Source of the DNA: Cymodocea nodosa
Lineage: Eukaryota; Streptophyta; Magnoliopsida; Alismatales; Cymodoceaceae
DNA: 64,000 nt
NCBI GenBank assembly: GCA_036874045.1
Contig: JAZBRI010000008.1
Coordinates: 4,851,001-4,915,000, forward strand
Direction of reading: 5' to 3'
Shown one piece after another: positions 45,591 through 57,639 of this stretch (within the stretch, counting starts at the first letter, position 1; each line of letters opens with the position of its first letter). Under the pieces are notes generated by a model. That model searched no databases. It saw only the letters and a list, made by a program, of their open reading frames with translations, and had not been told where the DNA came from. The position numbers were made by a program, and so were the translations under genes.

Positions 45591-46534
45591 CTAAACATAA
45601 CAAAGTAAATTTGTTATGTTTAAACAAACTCTACAAGCATAAAATGTCTTAATTAAATTACTTATTTACATTATGAAGATGACTTTATGAAATGTTATGG
45701 AATATTTTATAAAATAGAAACCTCTACGTAACTCTCTAATTATTCTAGATATATTTGACAACATCAAAGGCTATGTGTCCATTAGTTAAACTATTAAATA
45801 TCTATGTGATATTTAAGGGTCGATATTTTATATTTGTTTAAAGTTATTACTTTGCAAATTTGTAGGAATCATCTTTTGTTAACAATTTTGTTTTGATGAT
45901 GTATATTTTACTAAGTCTAAAATTAAGTTTAAATAAGTCTAAGTATATAGTTTTATCTCAGTTGTATAGTTAGCCATTAACGGTTTTTGAAAAGTCATAT
46001 AGTTATTGTTAACGTTTCAAGTTATTTGAATAGTTATGTTAAAAACTCGTATAATTATAGTTATTTACACATGTATTTTTAAAGTCTTAATTTTTTACGT
46101 ATTTTCCATGTGCATTCATTTAAGAAAAGTTGAAGAGTTAGATAATTGTTTGAGTTTTTATGCATTGATCGGATAACTATATGAGTTTTATAAAATGACT
46201 AACATAGAGTTAAGTTTTTGGTTATAGTCACACGTTTTGTTGGTAGAGAGTTCAAAGAGTTACAGATAAGTGTTCAACTAAAATAGTGACTTAGGAGATA
46301 AATTCTATAGTTCTCTAAAAAGAGTGTTCTTGATGAATCTACAACAAGAGAACATGCAAATTCAAAAAGAACGTGATGAACATGGAAATTTCAAATTTGA
46401 AAGAGTACATGATGAACGTGGATATTTCAAATTTGAAAAAGAATGTGGGATCATGGATTAAGTGGATGAACATGTTGAATGAGAAACTTCAATCTGATTA
46501 TTATAAATAAAGAGTATGAGCTACACTTCAGTCA

Positions 46535-46618
46535 TCCCTAACCAATAGAGAGATATCCCTAACCAATGTAGAGATATCTCCAACCAATATAGAGATATCC
46601 TAAAAACTATAGAGAGAG
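46535..46618 (+). repeat. 21-bp tandem repeat, four copies
   Basis: Unit tccctaaccaatagagagata at 46535, 46556, 46577 and 46598, increasingly diverged. Confidence 0.85.
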
Positions 46619-47058
46619 AGATCTCAAAGATTATATAAAGAGATATCCTAATTGATACGAAGGAATCCTAGCAAATACAATAGAAAGAGATATTTTAAAA
46701 GTAAATTCAAGAGATTTTAAGTCAAGATTAAAAGGAGTGAAGAGATAAAAAAGTAGAGCCAATTCAAGAAGATTCAAAAGCTACATGCAAAGCTTAGGTT
46801 TGAAAGTCAAATTTACTTGAGGTTAGAATAAGATCATTCTATTTTTTTGTGTAAATTTGTAAAAAGGAAAATTTTGTATTAAAACCAACAAGTAGGGAAT
46901 GTGTGCTTAAAAAGTTTGTAAATTATTACTTATTCAATAAAGTTGTGACTTACAAAATTGGTGTGAATCTTGTGCTCTTATTTTATTTGCTAGAAATTTT
47001 AATTAATTATCGAAAGACATAATTCACTCCCCTCTTGTGATATTTATGATCCTTTAAT

Positions 47059-47070
47059 TAGTATCAGAGT
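47059..47070 (+). promoter_or_regulatory. Element G primer-binding site
   Basis: TAGTATCAGAGT against the canonical tRNA-iMet complement TGGTATCAGAGC. Both differences are transitions. Confidence 0.7.
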
Positions 47071-47127
47071 TAGGAATTAGTTTTTCCATTTAAAATTTGT
47101 ATTTTTTTTCATTTCATTTCTTTTAAA

Positions 47128-47231
47128 ATGGTTAGCACTTCTAGAAATGAAATTTTAGTAATGACTAAAGGACAGACTACTATATGTCCTTTTATGTTTG
47201 AAGGTAGCAACTATGGTTACTAGAAATATAG
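47128..47231 (+). pseudogene. gag: Start of copia gag, element G
   Basis: The ATG 58 bp after the PBS opens a frame with FMFEGSNYGY, the PxFxGxNYxxW entry of copia gag, whose Trp is a stop here. A family D LTR inserted at 47232 cuts it. Confidence 0.65.
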
Positions 47232-48107
47232 TGTTGAGTATTATGTTTTGATGATGTATGCAAAAACATAAAAAATCATATTTAATCAATTAATTTTGTT
47301 GTTTGTGAAAGTAAATTAAGAACATCGATTAATACAAAAAAAGTTTAATATTATATACTTGTCTGTAATGGATCTAGAATTATGCTAAGTTACATAACTA
47401 GTTGTTAAGTTATATTAACTTTCCATATAACTAAACATTAAGTTAGTATGTGTATTTATTGTAAAGCATGATATGTTTTTTATTGCATATTTATGTATCA
47501 TGTACAATGCATGTTAAGTAACTCGTTGAATTAGTATTCTTTTTGTAAAAAGATTATGTGAGAACTCGTTGAGTTATAGGCTTAAAGGTTAAATAAGGTC
47601 ATGTGAGAATTCGTTGAGTTAGCAAATAAAATGTTAAGTTTTATGAATGAACTCGTTAAGTTAGTATTATGTATGTGTTGAATTTAAAGTTTACGAATGT
47701 TATATTGTATCACATGAGTTGCACATGTTTAACTCATTAAGTTAACATAACTATATGTGTTGAGTTGCTAAATTGAATACTAAGGTAATGTATTAGGCTA
47801 GTGTTATAAACTTATAAACTTATTATTTTTGCACATGATAAAATTATTATTGTTTAAACATTCATATATTGATTTGTTGAGTTATTAGTAACCCATTGGA
47901 GTTAGTTCATTGAGTTATCACCAAACGAGCATGTCACATGTATTTTACATGCTGAACTCATTAAGCTAGACGCATTGAGTTATAAGTCTATTTTATTTTA
48001 CACATTTAATTAGTATTAACACAACATCTTATTATTACACTTGATGAAAAAATTTGGATGAGAAAGTTTATTTTATAGGAAATTTTTCAAATGATCTAGG
48101 ATTAAAG
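47232..48107 (+). repeat. Partial family D LTR, plus orientation
   Basis: It begins TGTTGAGTATTATGTTTTG and follows the family D LTR for about 880 bp, including the shared module (about 47710-47840), then breaks off into gypsy LTR sequence. Confidence 0.8.
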
Positions 48108-48724
48108 TTTCTTTTATTGTCAATAGAGAATTTTACTTGTCATAAATCATCCATCTTGAGGAACAAAACAAAAACAAATATATGTTTACATTTACATCAT
48201 TTTTTTTATCAAGATCTATGTTTGTATCGTGTGTGTTTGTATTGTCTATTTAAATATTTTGTGTTTATCTTATTTTAGTTAATATAGAATCATATGATTA
48301 AATATTGAAAACAGTTAGTATAAATCTTTGAAATCGTGATTGATTTGTTTAGTATTTGAAGTATTTGAATGCTAGAATTGATTAGTGCTAAATCTAATAT
48401 AAAATAGCATTTGAAAAGCGTAAGAGATGTTGTTTACAATTTATGAAATCACCTAATGGATGGCTATATTCTTCTACAATCAACAATATTAATAGGAAGT
48501 TACCAAAGAGCTCGTTGAGTTATTTGTAACTCAATGAGGGTAGTTTGTTAAGTTAACTATAACTCTAGGAACTTAGTTTATTGAGTTAATAGTAAATCAA
48601 TGAAGTGAGCAGATTAGTAGTATACACTAAACTTTGATTATGAAAATTTAAAGATTCAAATTTCAACCATTCCTTATAGGTTCGACCTGTTCTTGCACAC
48701 TTATACAATAGCGTTGTGCACTTG
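48108..48724 (+). repeat. Gypsy LTR remnant (A/B family, 3' half)
   Basis: It matches the second half of LTR1-3: the tttgtattgtctattt stretch, the cacctaatgg word, a hairpin at 48513-48536 and the cttgcacacttatacaatag end. It is cut off at gtgcacttg. Confidence 0.75.
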
Positions 48725-49110
48725 GAAAAGAATATCTATGATCAATGTCTAGATATTTATAGTAGTTATCAATTTGATCATTGTCAAATTTAATACCATG
48801 ATCACTCCTAAGTTTTTGAACAAATACACATTATTCATTCTGAACAAGATTATAAAATATTTTAAATTTTTCAAAAACTTCTATTTTTGATACTAGAAAA
48901 TATACCTAAGTGTATCTAGAGAAGTCATCTACTAGAACAAAAACATATCATTTACCACCAAGACTCATGGTTCTTGTTGGTCCAAATAAATCCATATGTA
49001 TAAATTCTAAGACTCTCTTACTTGATACATTATTTTTGGATTTAATAGAGTTTTTATGAAGTTTAACTAACTCACATGCATCGCACATAAAATCCTTTAA
49101 GTATTTAATC
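48725..49110 (-). pseudogene. pol: Copia integrase core fragment, element F
   Basis: Decayed reading with IHMDLFGPTRTMSLGG, VLVDDFSRYT and LRSDHGIKFDN, the first two catalytic Asp of the copia integrase. Stops are frequent. It ends before the catalytic Glu. Confidence 0.7.
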
Positions 49111-49610
49111 TTTGGTAAATCTCACTAAATTTTTACTAGATAATTTATGCAATAGTTTCATATTTATATGTCCAACCCTTCTATGCCAAAGGTATGTATC
49201 ACTAATTTCAACTAGCAAACATAAACTTAAATCAACTACATTAGAAGGTAAAGATAAAATACAAACAAAACCTTTTCTTTTAGTAATAAACTTAGTTTCA
49301 TCTAAAATTTTATCAATAATTTTACATAAGTTATCTTTAAATATCACATAATATCCATTATCTATTAATTGTATAATACTTAGAAAATTAAATTCTAGGT
49401 TTTCTACATATAGCACATTTGAAATAACATAAGTAGAAGTTATTTGAGCATTCCCTGTACTTATGATTTTGTCTTTACTTTTATTTCCGAATGTTACATT
49501 TCCTTTCTTGGCATTTAAAATCTTCTAGTAAGTTTTTCTATCCAGTCATGTGACTTGATGCTTCACTATCTAATATCCATTTTAATATTTTTTCTCCTGT
49601 AAAACAAATT
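49105..49610 (-). pseudogene. pol: Copia protease active site and GAG-pre-integrase domain, element F
   Basis: The protease motif reads WILDSEASSHMTG near 49600-49560, against the usual DSG, so Gly is Glu. The open piece 49416-49105 has VENLEFNFLSIIQL and the zinc-binding LWHRRVGHINMKLL of GAG-pre-integrase. A frameshift lies between them. Confidence 0.75.
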
Positions 49611-50501
49611 AAGAACTATTTCTTAATACTCATTGTTTTTAAGTACCAAGTTCATTAAAAGCACTATTCTTCTTATTATTTAAGAATAGTTTGACATTAT
49701 CATTTATAATCTTCTTATGTGTAAGTACTACTAATTTATCATCAGCTCCATACTTACTTTTAGAATCATTGCTCTTATTAACATTCTTTTTATTTTCAAA
49801 TGTAGTATAACTAAAACCAAACCGATTTTTATTAAATGTAAATTAATTTTGGTCATGCTCATACATTTCAATAAGATCATACTAAGATTTTGTACTCATA
49901 TTTAAATTTTCAATACATACAAAATCTTTTTTTGCACAAGAATTTTTAAATAAAGAATGTCTAGAAACAGTAATGGATCTATCACTCTTATTTTAAATTT
50001 TATGCACAAGTTTCTGAATTTCCTATTTACTACAAGAATTTAGATTTTAAAAAAATTAGTAATAGAGTTTCTAGAATATGAAACAAGATTTTTAGAAACA
50101 TTAATATTCATGTCAAAAGTACATTTACATAAATCACCTTAATTTATATATTCACCACATGATTCGTCCCTTGAAGTTTCTACTTCTACATATTTATCAC
50201 ATTGTTTCATAATAAAAGAAATTTTAGTCTTTGATCAACTTGAACTACAACTAATAAATCCTTTGTTGGTTTGAGATTCAGGGTCTTCAAGATAATCAAA
50301 TCCTAAGTTAAATTTATATGACACCTTCGGAGTACTAGTTAATTTTTCTAATTTAGTTTGACTTGAATTTCATTTATTAATTATGGAATTCAAATCTTGC
50401 TCTCTCAATTTTAGTTTGTCAATTTCTAACTTAAGAACATTTATATTAATTCTCAATTTTTCATTTTCAAATTCTATTTTTAATTTCTCAACATTTATAC
50501 T

Positions 50502-51610
50502 CTATATTTGTTCATGCAAAATAGATTCATTAAATCTCAGTCTATGCAAATCTACAACATGCTTTTCATTATCACATTTAAATTTTTCTAAAGTTGTAAA
50601 TAGGAAACAATTTTCTTCTTCCACAATGGATAATGAATTTTTGATATTCTTATTTTCCAACTTACAAGTTTTAAGTTTATGTAATAATGCATTATAAGCA
50701 CATAATAATTCATCAAAATCAAAATCTAATTGATTTTCAAGATTAGAAATTACATCAGATTCATCTGCCATGAAGCACATGTTGACAACATCTTCTGATT
50801 CTTGTTCTCCTTCTGAATGTGAGGATTTTGATGATGATTCCTCAAATTCAAACTCCTCTAACGTGTCATCCCAAGTGACTTTCAAAGCTTTTTTCTTGTA
50901 AAACTTATTCTAAGTTTTTTGAGCCTTCTTCTTCTTATTTGTCCTTCTTTATTTTTCATTTTTCCTTATAAGATAGTTTAGAGAAAGATGTTCAGGTTTC
51001 TTACATTTATAACATACATACTTTCTGAATGAAGAATCTTTTTCATTCATAAATTTGATGTCGAGGGCTTATCATTTCTGTTCATTTGTTGTCTCCTAGC
51101 TTTCTATGCTTTCTTGAATTTTCTAGTCAACAAAATCAAGTCCTCGTTAGAATCAGTTAAAATATCAAAATCTAAATTAATTTTGAAGGCAATTTCTTTC
51201 TTCAATTTTAATTTATTGTGACTCAAGGAATCATTTAGTTGAACTTCATAAGTAGTTAAATTTCTTATAAGTTCATCGACAGTATAAAAATTTAAGCCTC
51301 GTGATTTCTCAATTGAAGTCACTTTCTAAGACCATTTAGAACTTAAGGATTTGATAATTTTTCTTACTAAATCCTTCTGTTTAAAATTCTTTCCTAGGCA
51401 TTTTAAAGAATTTATTATATCTAAGAATCTAGAAAATATCTTAGAAATACTTTCAGTATCATGCATCTTAAAGAGTTTATATTTATGAATTAACATATTA
51501 ATCTTAGTCTCTTTAACTTGAGAAGTACATTCATACAAAAGTTCTAATACATGCCACAACTTATAAGTAGATTTATAAGTAGACACTTTACTAAACTGGT
51601 CATAACTCAA
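50502..51610 (-). pseudogene. gag: Copia gag, element F
   Basis: Open pieces 51610-51326 (UBN2 gag: YKLWHVLELLYECTSQVKE, LFKMHDTESISKIFSRFLDI), 51322-51104 (YEVQLNDSL) and 50885-50502 (acidic KVTWDDTLEEFEFEESSS and CFMADESD, then coiled coil). The order and the TWDD/CFMA block match large plant copia elements. A zinc-knuckle remnant may lie around 51000. Confidence 0.78.
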
Positions 51611-51911
51611 TGCACAAAATAAGATATTTAAGCATTTTACATTTAGAGTTTCATTTTGTTTTTTAGTAATTGTCTAGGTATTATAAGATATAGTCAACGA
51701 AGTATATGGTTTAGAAATCATAAGCCATAACTTATTATCTATACTTTAAATAAAAATTGTCATCCTATATTTTCAATATTTAAAGTGTATTCCATCAAAT
51801 AAAAGAAGACGATTAAGATTCTAACCTTCATATAAAGAAAATTTACCATTTCCAATAGTCATTTAACCTTAGATTTTTTAACCTATGAGATTTTAAATAA
51901 TTTAAACTTTC

Positions 51912-52053
51912 GATATCAGTTGAGCCTAAAATTAATAAAGTTAAACCTGTGCTCTGATATTAATTGTATTTAAAATCAATAAGGTTAAAACGATATTTAG
52001 ATATCAATTATAGTTAAAATTAATAAAGTTGAAACAAGCTCTGATACCAATTG
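51912..52053 (-). repeat. 44-bp tandem repeat carrying PBS-like words, element F
   Basis: Units begin gatatcag, gatattaa, gatatcaa and gataccaa at 51912, 51956, 52000 and 52043. The last is the real PBS. Each unit has a ttaataaagttaaa-type tail. It lies immediately inside the 5' LTR. Confidence 0.8.
52038..52049 (-). promoter_or_regulatory. Element F primer-binding site, tRNA-iMet
   Basis: Minus-strand TGGTATCAGAGC, perfect, two bases from the LTR end. Confidence 0.93.
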
Positions 52054-53528
52054 TAGGATTGAAAAACTATACAAGAGGAGGGTGAATTGTATTTTTCAAT
52101 ATTTTCATATATAATCAAAACTTCAAAATTAAAACAATTTAAAACACTATTTTATTCAATACTTTATTTTCAAGGTTTCAATTACAATTTACAACTCAAC
52201 TTTCCTTAGAAATTTTAGATGCAATGATATAACAATACAATGCTTCATCTAATCAATTTCATAATTACAAACAAGAAAACTAATTTATGAAATTAAAAAC
52301 ATTTCTCCTTATTTGAGATTTTCCTTTTCTTTTTCTTCTATAAATCTTTAGTGCCAAATATCTAACATTCTCCTCTTCATTGAAATTGTTGAATTTTCTT
52401 TCTTCTAAGAGATTTTCTCCTAAGAGGGGTGTCCTTATAAGTATATTTCTTTAGGTGTGCAGAGCTCTCTTGATCAACAAGAATTTTATGCCTTATATAA
52501 TCAATTTTCATTGCATGAATATCTTCCACGTCTATCCATTATCAATATCCACTCTTCACATTTTCTATTTCAATTTCAATTTCAAATTTCGAACTACACA
52601 TGCTCTATTCCACGATTTCCTCTCAAATATTCTTGAATCATCTTAAATCATCAATACTGGATTCTTTGAAAAATTTCTTGCAAAATAAACTTTCTTGTCC
52701 AAAATTTTTCATTAAATGTAATAACAAGACATTATATTAATACTAACTAAACGCATAAAACAAAATAGACTTATAACTTAATGCATCTAACTCAATGAGT
52801 TCAGCATATGACATACACATGACATGTTTGTTTGGCAATATGATAACCAATGGAGTAAGTTAGTTGCTTACCAGGTTAACCAATGAATGTATATTGAATG
52901 TTTAATCAATAAATAATTTTATCACAAGCAAAAATTATAGCTGTATAAGTTTATAACGTTAACCTAACGTATTGTCTTAGTGTTCAATTTAGTAACTCAA
53001 TGCATGTAGTTATATTAACTTAATGAGTTAAACATGTGTAACTCACATGATATAATATAACATTCATAAACTTTAAATTTAACACATACATAGTACTAAT
53101 TTAATGAGTTCATTCATAAAACTTAACATTTTGTTTGCTAACTCAACGATTTCTCATATAATCTCATTTAACCTTTAAGCCTATAACTCAATGAGTTTTC
53201 ACATGATATTTTTACAAAAAGAACATTAACTCAACGAATTACTTATCGTACATTGTACATGATACATACATATATAATAACAATCATATCATGCTTTACA
53301 ATAAAAACATACGTTAACTTAACATTTAATTATATGAAAAGTTAGTGTAACTTAATGACTAGTTATGTAACTTAACATAATTTTAAATCTATTATAGATA
53401 AGTATATAACATTAATCTTTTTTTACATTAATCGATGTTCTTAATTTACTTTCACAAACAATAAAATTAATTAATTAAATATGATTATTTATGTTTTTGC
53501 ACATATCATCAAAACATAATACTCCACG
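52052..53528 (-). repeat. Element F 5' LTR (family D)
   Basis: Collinear with the solo LTR 27614-29166. Most CACGTG boxes have become CACATG or similar. The outer end reads actccacg where the others read actcaaca. Confidence 0.85.
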
Positions 53529-56500
53529 CAATAGGATTAAATATAATAAATATTACTTCATATTTTCATAAATAGTCATAAGAAACTTGAATTTTGAAGT
53601 TAAGGTTTTTTATTTTTTAGTATATATAAAGGATTAAATTGTTAGTTAAATCAAGTGGTTGAACTAGCTGATTCTAGAAGTTTAATCCAATTTAACCCAA
53701 TACACTCTGGTTTAATGGTTGAAATGGTTGTTTGAAAAGAAAAAACAGTTTTTTGTCTGGTTCTGATTCAATCTAATACAACCGACCAATTTGGTTTGGT
53801 TTAAAAATTGTGATGAGAGAAAATCAAAATATGTTTGGTAGGTGTATGTGATTGCTACTTTACTCGGTGAAAAACTAGATGTATTTAGACAATAATGACC
53901 AATTTATGCATAAATAGAAGGCAAAAGATCAACCCTCTGTAAATAACCACCATGCTTTTTTGTCTTGCCTTGTTGAACTGATTGTGGTTTTCCTGACGTT
54001 TCAATTTCGGAAAAAGACATTTGAAAGAGATGTTACAATAGAGAACTGATCTAATGTGTTCACTACATCATTCAACCTCATGTTGTGATGGCCGCATCTC
54101 ATAAGTTATAAATCACATATATTATTGCAACACAAATGTGTCATCGCACCTTTTCCAAATTCTATTTTTTAAAATAAAATCTAATATATTATTGGTTTGT
54201 CTATAAGTTGTATTCATTGTTGATTTGCAATCCAAAATCTAATGATTTTGCTTTAACAAGATATGCTGAATGTCAAGATCTTCGTATCAAGACCTGATAG
54301 TTGTTTATCTCGGATGAAAATTTCTTCATGTTAAAGTCTTTTTTTTCTCACATTCATTTATGTATTCATAAATAATAAAAAAGAGTAGTTGCAACCGTTA
54401 GACACATATATATAGGTATAGAAATTATAAACTTCTACAAAAATATCAACAGTAACATGAATGATTCCTCTGGTGTCGCTCATTAGGATTCCAGTAGTAT
54501 ACACAGTTATAGTATTTTTCTTTTACTTTACATGACGAGAAATTATTTCATTGATCAGCTTTCTTAATGTTTTTCTTTAAATTGGTAAGAAAATATAATC
54601 ACCGGGATTTGATATGAATTGTTGGCAGCATTGTCAAGGTCAAATCAAGTTGGGATAAACGAAACCGCAAGCATTAATATAATAATAAACCTGCAATTAA
54701 ATTTACTGTACCTGCCTGCCTTGATGTGGGTCATCAACCAAGTCATTTGATCTCCTGTTTGAGGTACAGGAGCCCATGGTTTGCACACTCTCCAATGGTC
54801 CCTGGGTTCCTCAATTAACTAAAGATTAAAGATATGCCATTTGGGTAATTAACTAAAGCAAGGATGATGTAGGGAATCCTTGTTTAGTCATGGGTGCCAA
54901 TCACTTCTCAACAACTCATTGCCATTGCCACAACTCAATGCCGTTCTAATTTATTAAAAGCTTATTTATTGTGAGAAGAAAGAAGGCTACCTCCTTCAGA
55001 CTTTTACATTTGTGACTTATGATATTAGTATTAGGAGGAGGTGAATGGTTCAGTTGGACAGTTTTTTCTCCTTCCTTGCTAAGAAAATTCAATCCAATCT
55101 AACTACCATTTCCTACAAATCTGTTGTTCTTCTATTGGTTTTCCGGTGATTCCTGGGGCAATCAAGTGGATCTCTGCAGTTAATCTGCATTCTCTATTTA
55201 AATGTTCGTGTTTTCTTCCCTTCATTGATCAAATCATTGGCCTCATCATCTGACATATATTCTGAATCATCGTCGCAAATCAATTACCTGAATTGTTGTG
55301 GAGATCACGGGGAAGAAAATTTTTCTTCTTCTGGACAACCTCAATTGCAGAGTTATAAAAATCAATTCCAGACACAAACTCCATTGTTTATACGTAGTAC
55401 ATGGAATCATGTATAGCACTATGTCAGCAATGCAAGTAGATGATTTTTTAATCACCAAAGAATTGAGAAAACAATGTCATGAATCAATAAAATACTCAAA
55501 TGAAGAGACGACCACAGCGCAGGTTCGCCACACCATCATTAAGAACTCCAGCTTGCTTGGCTTTAGGACTATGTTAATGCCTGGATCACTTTCTTTTTTT
55601 TGACGATGATAGCTTATTTTACATTTCTCAAAATTCAAAGATTCAAAAGTTAAATAAAACTACAGATACCATTATTCTATCAACTAAGTTATTCTAATTG
55701 ATTTCATGGTTCCTTTTCTAATCTCTAAAATAATCCAGAATTGATTAATGACTAGATCGATCACAGTTAACAGTTGGCGGATCCCTGGTCGATAATGATT
55801 CCAGCCAAGCTGAATCAAGAGCAATGAGGAATCAATTTCACATGCTGATCAAGTAGAAAATCTGAAGGTCAGTTATTATGAAATATGTTGTTCATCAAAG
55901 GGTCTACTTCTATTCACTAATCGCCCTTACAGAACTCAAGTATGATTTATTCATGACTTGTACCAATGAGTAGTCTAAATTTAGAGGCACATGCCTCTAA
56001 GGTGCACTCATTAACTAATGTGAATCAAGTCAGCTAACCTAACATGTAATTGGTTCAATTAATGGTTAATCGTTAATATTCAAGTCATTTAAGGTAGATA
56101 CTTGATCAATGTTTCAATTAACTGTTTCAACGTGATTAATCTAATCAAATAATATATGAAAAATATTCTATTCTTTTATTTATTGATTTAATAATGATAT
56201 TGTAATTTTATTTTGAATATGTTTTGAGTAAAAGAGTGAAATTGTAAAGATAAAAGTTGGATTAGTTACATAATTTATTTAATTCTATTTATTAATCAAT
56301 TTACTTCATCATACGTGATCAAACGGTTAATTGCTAATGAAACTGACTTTTTCCAGATTGATTAACTATTAGTCATTATCTATTGGGACAATTAGTGGAA
56401 TGAAATCAATCACTCTAGTGAAGTTGAGTCAGTTCAAGTAATACCCATCTCGACACTAACAATCTGCTTGTGCAACCCTACGGACCACATATGCATGACA

Positions 56501-56984
56501 GTCTACTTGTGATGATTTTGGATTACCTTCTTTTATTTTTATTGAAGAATGTCTGCAAAGGCTTGAAGTTTGGTGCAAGCAAAGACTATATCCAAGTCAT
56601 CTTGGGATTTATTAAAGTTACAATAACCTTGTTAATTGTCTTATTGATTCTAGTTTACTTAAAGTGTGCATTGATTGCCTTCTAATTAAGTCACATCTTA
56701 ATTTGTTCCCTCTAATGCCTTTCTCTACCGACATTAAGCTCTACAGATTATCTCGTGAAGTAAACAAGAAGAGGGACACTCGAATGCAAGAATCTTAGGG
56801 TCTATTTGTGTTTATAAAAAGTAATGAAAAATAATAAAAAGAAAGATTCAAAAGTCATAGAAAAAAGAAAATTACAAAAGGCTACTGAAAGTCAAATAGA
56901 AATATAAGTATTTATGTCTAATAAGGAATGTAACAAAATATAAATTTAATAAAATATAATTGTTCAATGCTCATGTCAATTTTA
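53529..56984. other. Long region without recognisable genes
   Basis: AT-rich. The only open frames are short (for example 55298-55603 and 56470-56685) and have no recognisable motif or codon bias. No TE coding is visible. A slightly GC-richer stretch (54700-55600) could hold a non-coding or very old gene relic. Confidence 0.5.
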
Positions 56985-57190
56985 TAGATAAAATATAATT
57001 TTTACATTAAAAATGATGAAATATGATTTTTATTATGGTAAAATATGATTTTTAAAATACAAGATTATAAAATATGATTTTTATTATTTATGATTATAAA
57101 ATATGATTTTTAAGATAAAAAATGGTAAAATATGGTTTTTATGATTTATGATGTTAAAATATGATTTATGATAATAATATATGATTCATA
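56985..57190. repeat. Degenerate AT-rich tandem array
   Basis: About ten copies of a taaaatatgattttta-like word at irregular spacing. Confidence 0.75.
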
Positions 57191-57639
57191 AGAAAATTAA
57201 AAGAAAACTTTTATTCAATGTATGATAAAGATGTCTTGTTACTTTTTAACTTTTTTCTCCCATCTCTCAAAGTCAAAAAGGAAGTAAGAAGAAAAATCTT
57301 TTTTAGAAAGTTAGAGGTAGAAAATTTATTAAATTTTCTTTTACTTTCTATCATACATAAACATCTTGTATTTGAAAAGATTTTTATATTTTGATAATGT
57401 AAAAATCTATATAAGAATTTATTATGTATTTCATAAGTTCTTGTTAGGTACAATTGAAAAATATAAAACTTAAGAGTTCATGTCAGCTGAAAACAAAGGA
57501 TGAATAGTTATATGGATAAGTGACTAATACTGAACAACTTAACTAATAACTATTCGAGGAACAATGGTAGATAAAGGGAAAAACTCGAACGCGGTCAACG
57601 TTTTATTTTATATATTTTCATTTTCTACAATTTCTCACT

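Larger units (their letters stand above)
45138..47056 (+). repeat. Copia 5' LTR, element G
   Basis: It starts TGTTAGGTATAATG, like the TGTTGAGTATTATG start of family D but otherwise different. It ends at about 47056 after ttcactcccctcttgtg, a common end of copia LTRs, and is followed by a degenerate PBS and a gag start. The terminal CA has decayed. Confidence 0.65.
48725..53528 (-). mobile_element. Element F: 5' half of a minus-strand Ty1/copia element with family D LTR
   Basis: From right to left: 5' LTR (53528-52052), tRNA-iMet PBS (52049-52038), gag, protease, GAG-pre-integrase, then integrase cut off at 48725 against the gypsy LTR remnant. RT, RNase H and the 3' LTR are absent. It gives the coding identity of the family D LTRs seen elsewhere. 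Confidence 0.8.

Noticed and set aside
51912-52053. CRISPR-like phased repeat of 44-bp units
   Set aside because: No distinct spacers, eukaryotic context, and the last unit is the copia PBS. A simple tandem repeat.
47232-53528. Family D LTRs at 47232 (plus) and 52052 (minus) as the two ends of one element or a long inverted-repeat transposon
   Set aside because: LTRs of one element must be direct repeats. The left one is truncated and runs into gypsy LTR sequence, so these are separate insertions.
55225-55603. Candidate small protein gene in the otherwise empty 53.5-57 kb region
   Set aside because: Overlapping frames on both strands of similar length, no motif, no consistent codon pattern and no splice partner.
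56470-56685. Hydrophobic 71-residue frame that could be a membrane peptide
   Set aside because: Hydrophobicity follows from T-rich DNA. No homologous copy and no promoter or leader is visible.
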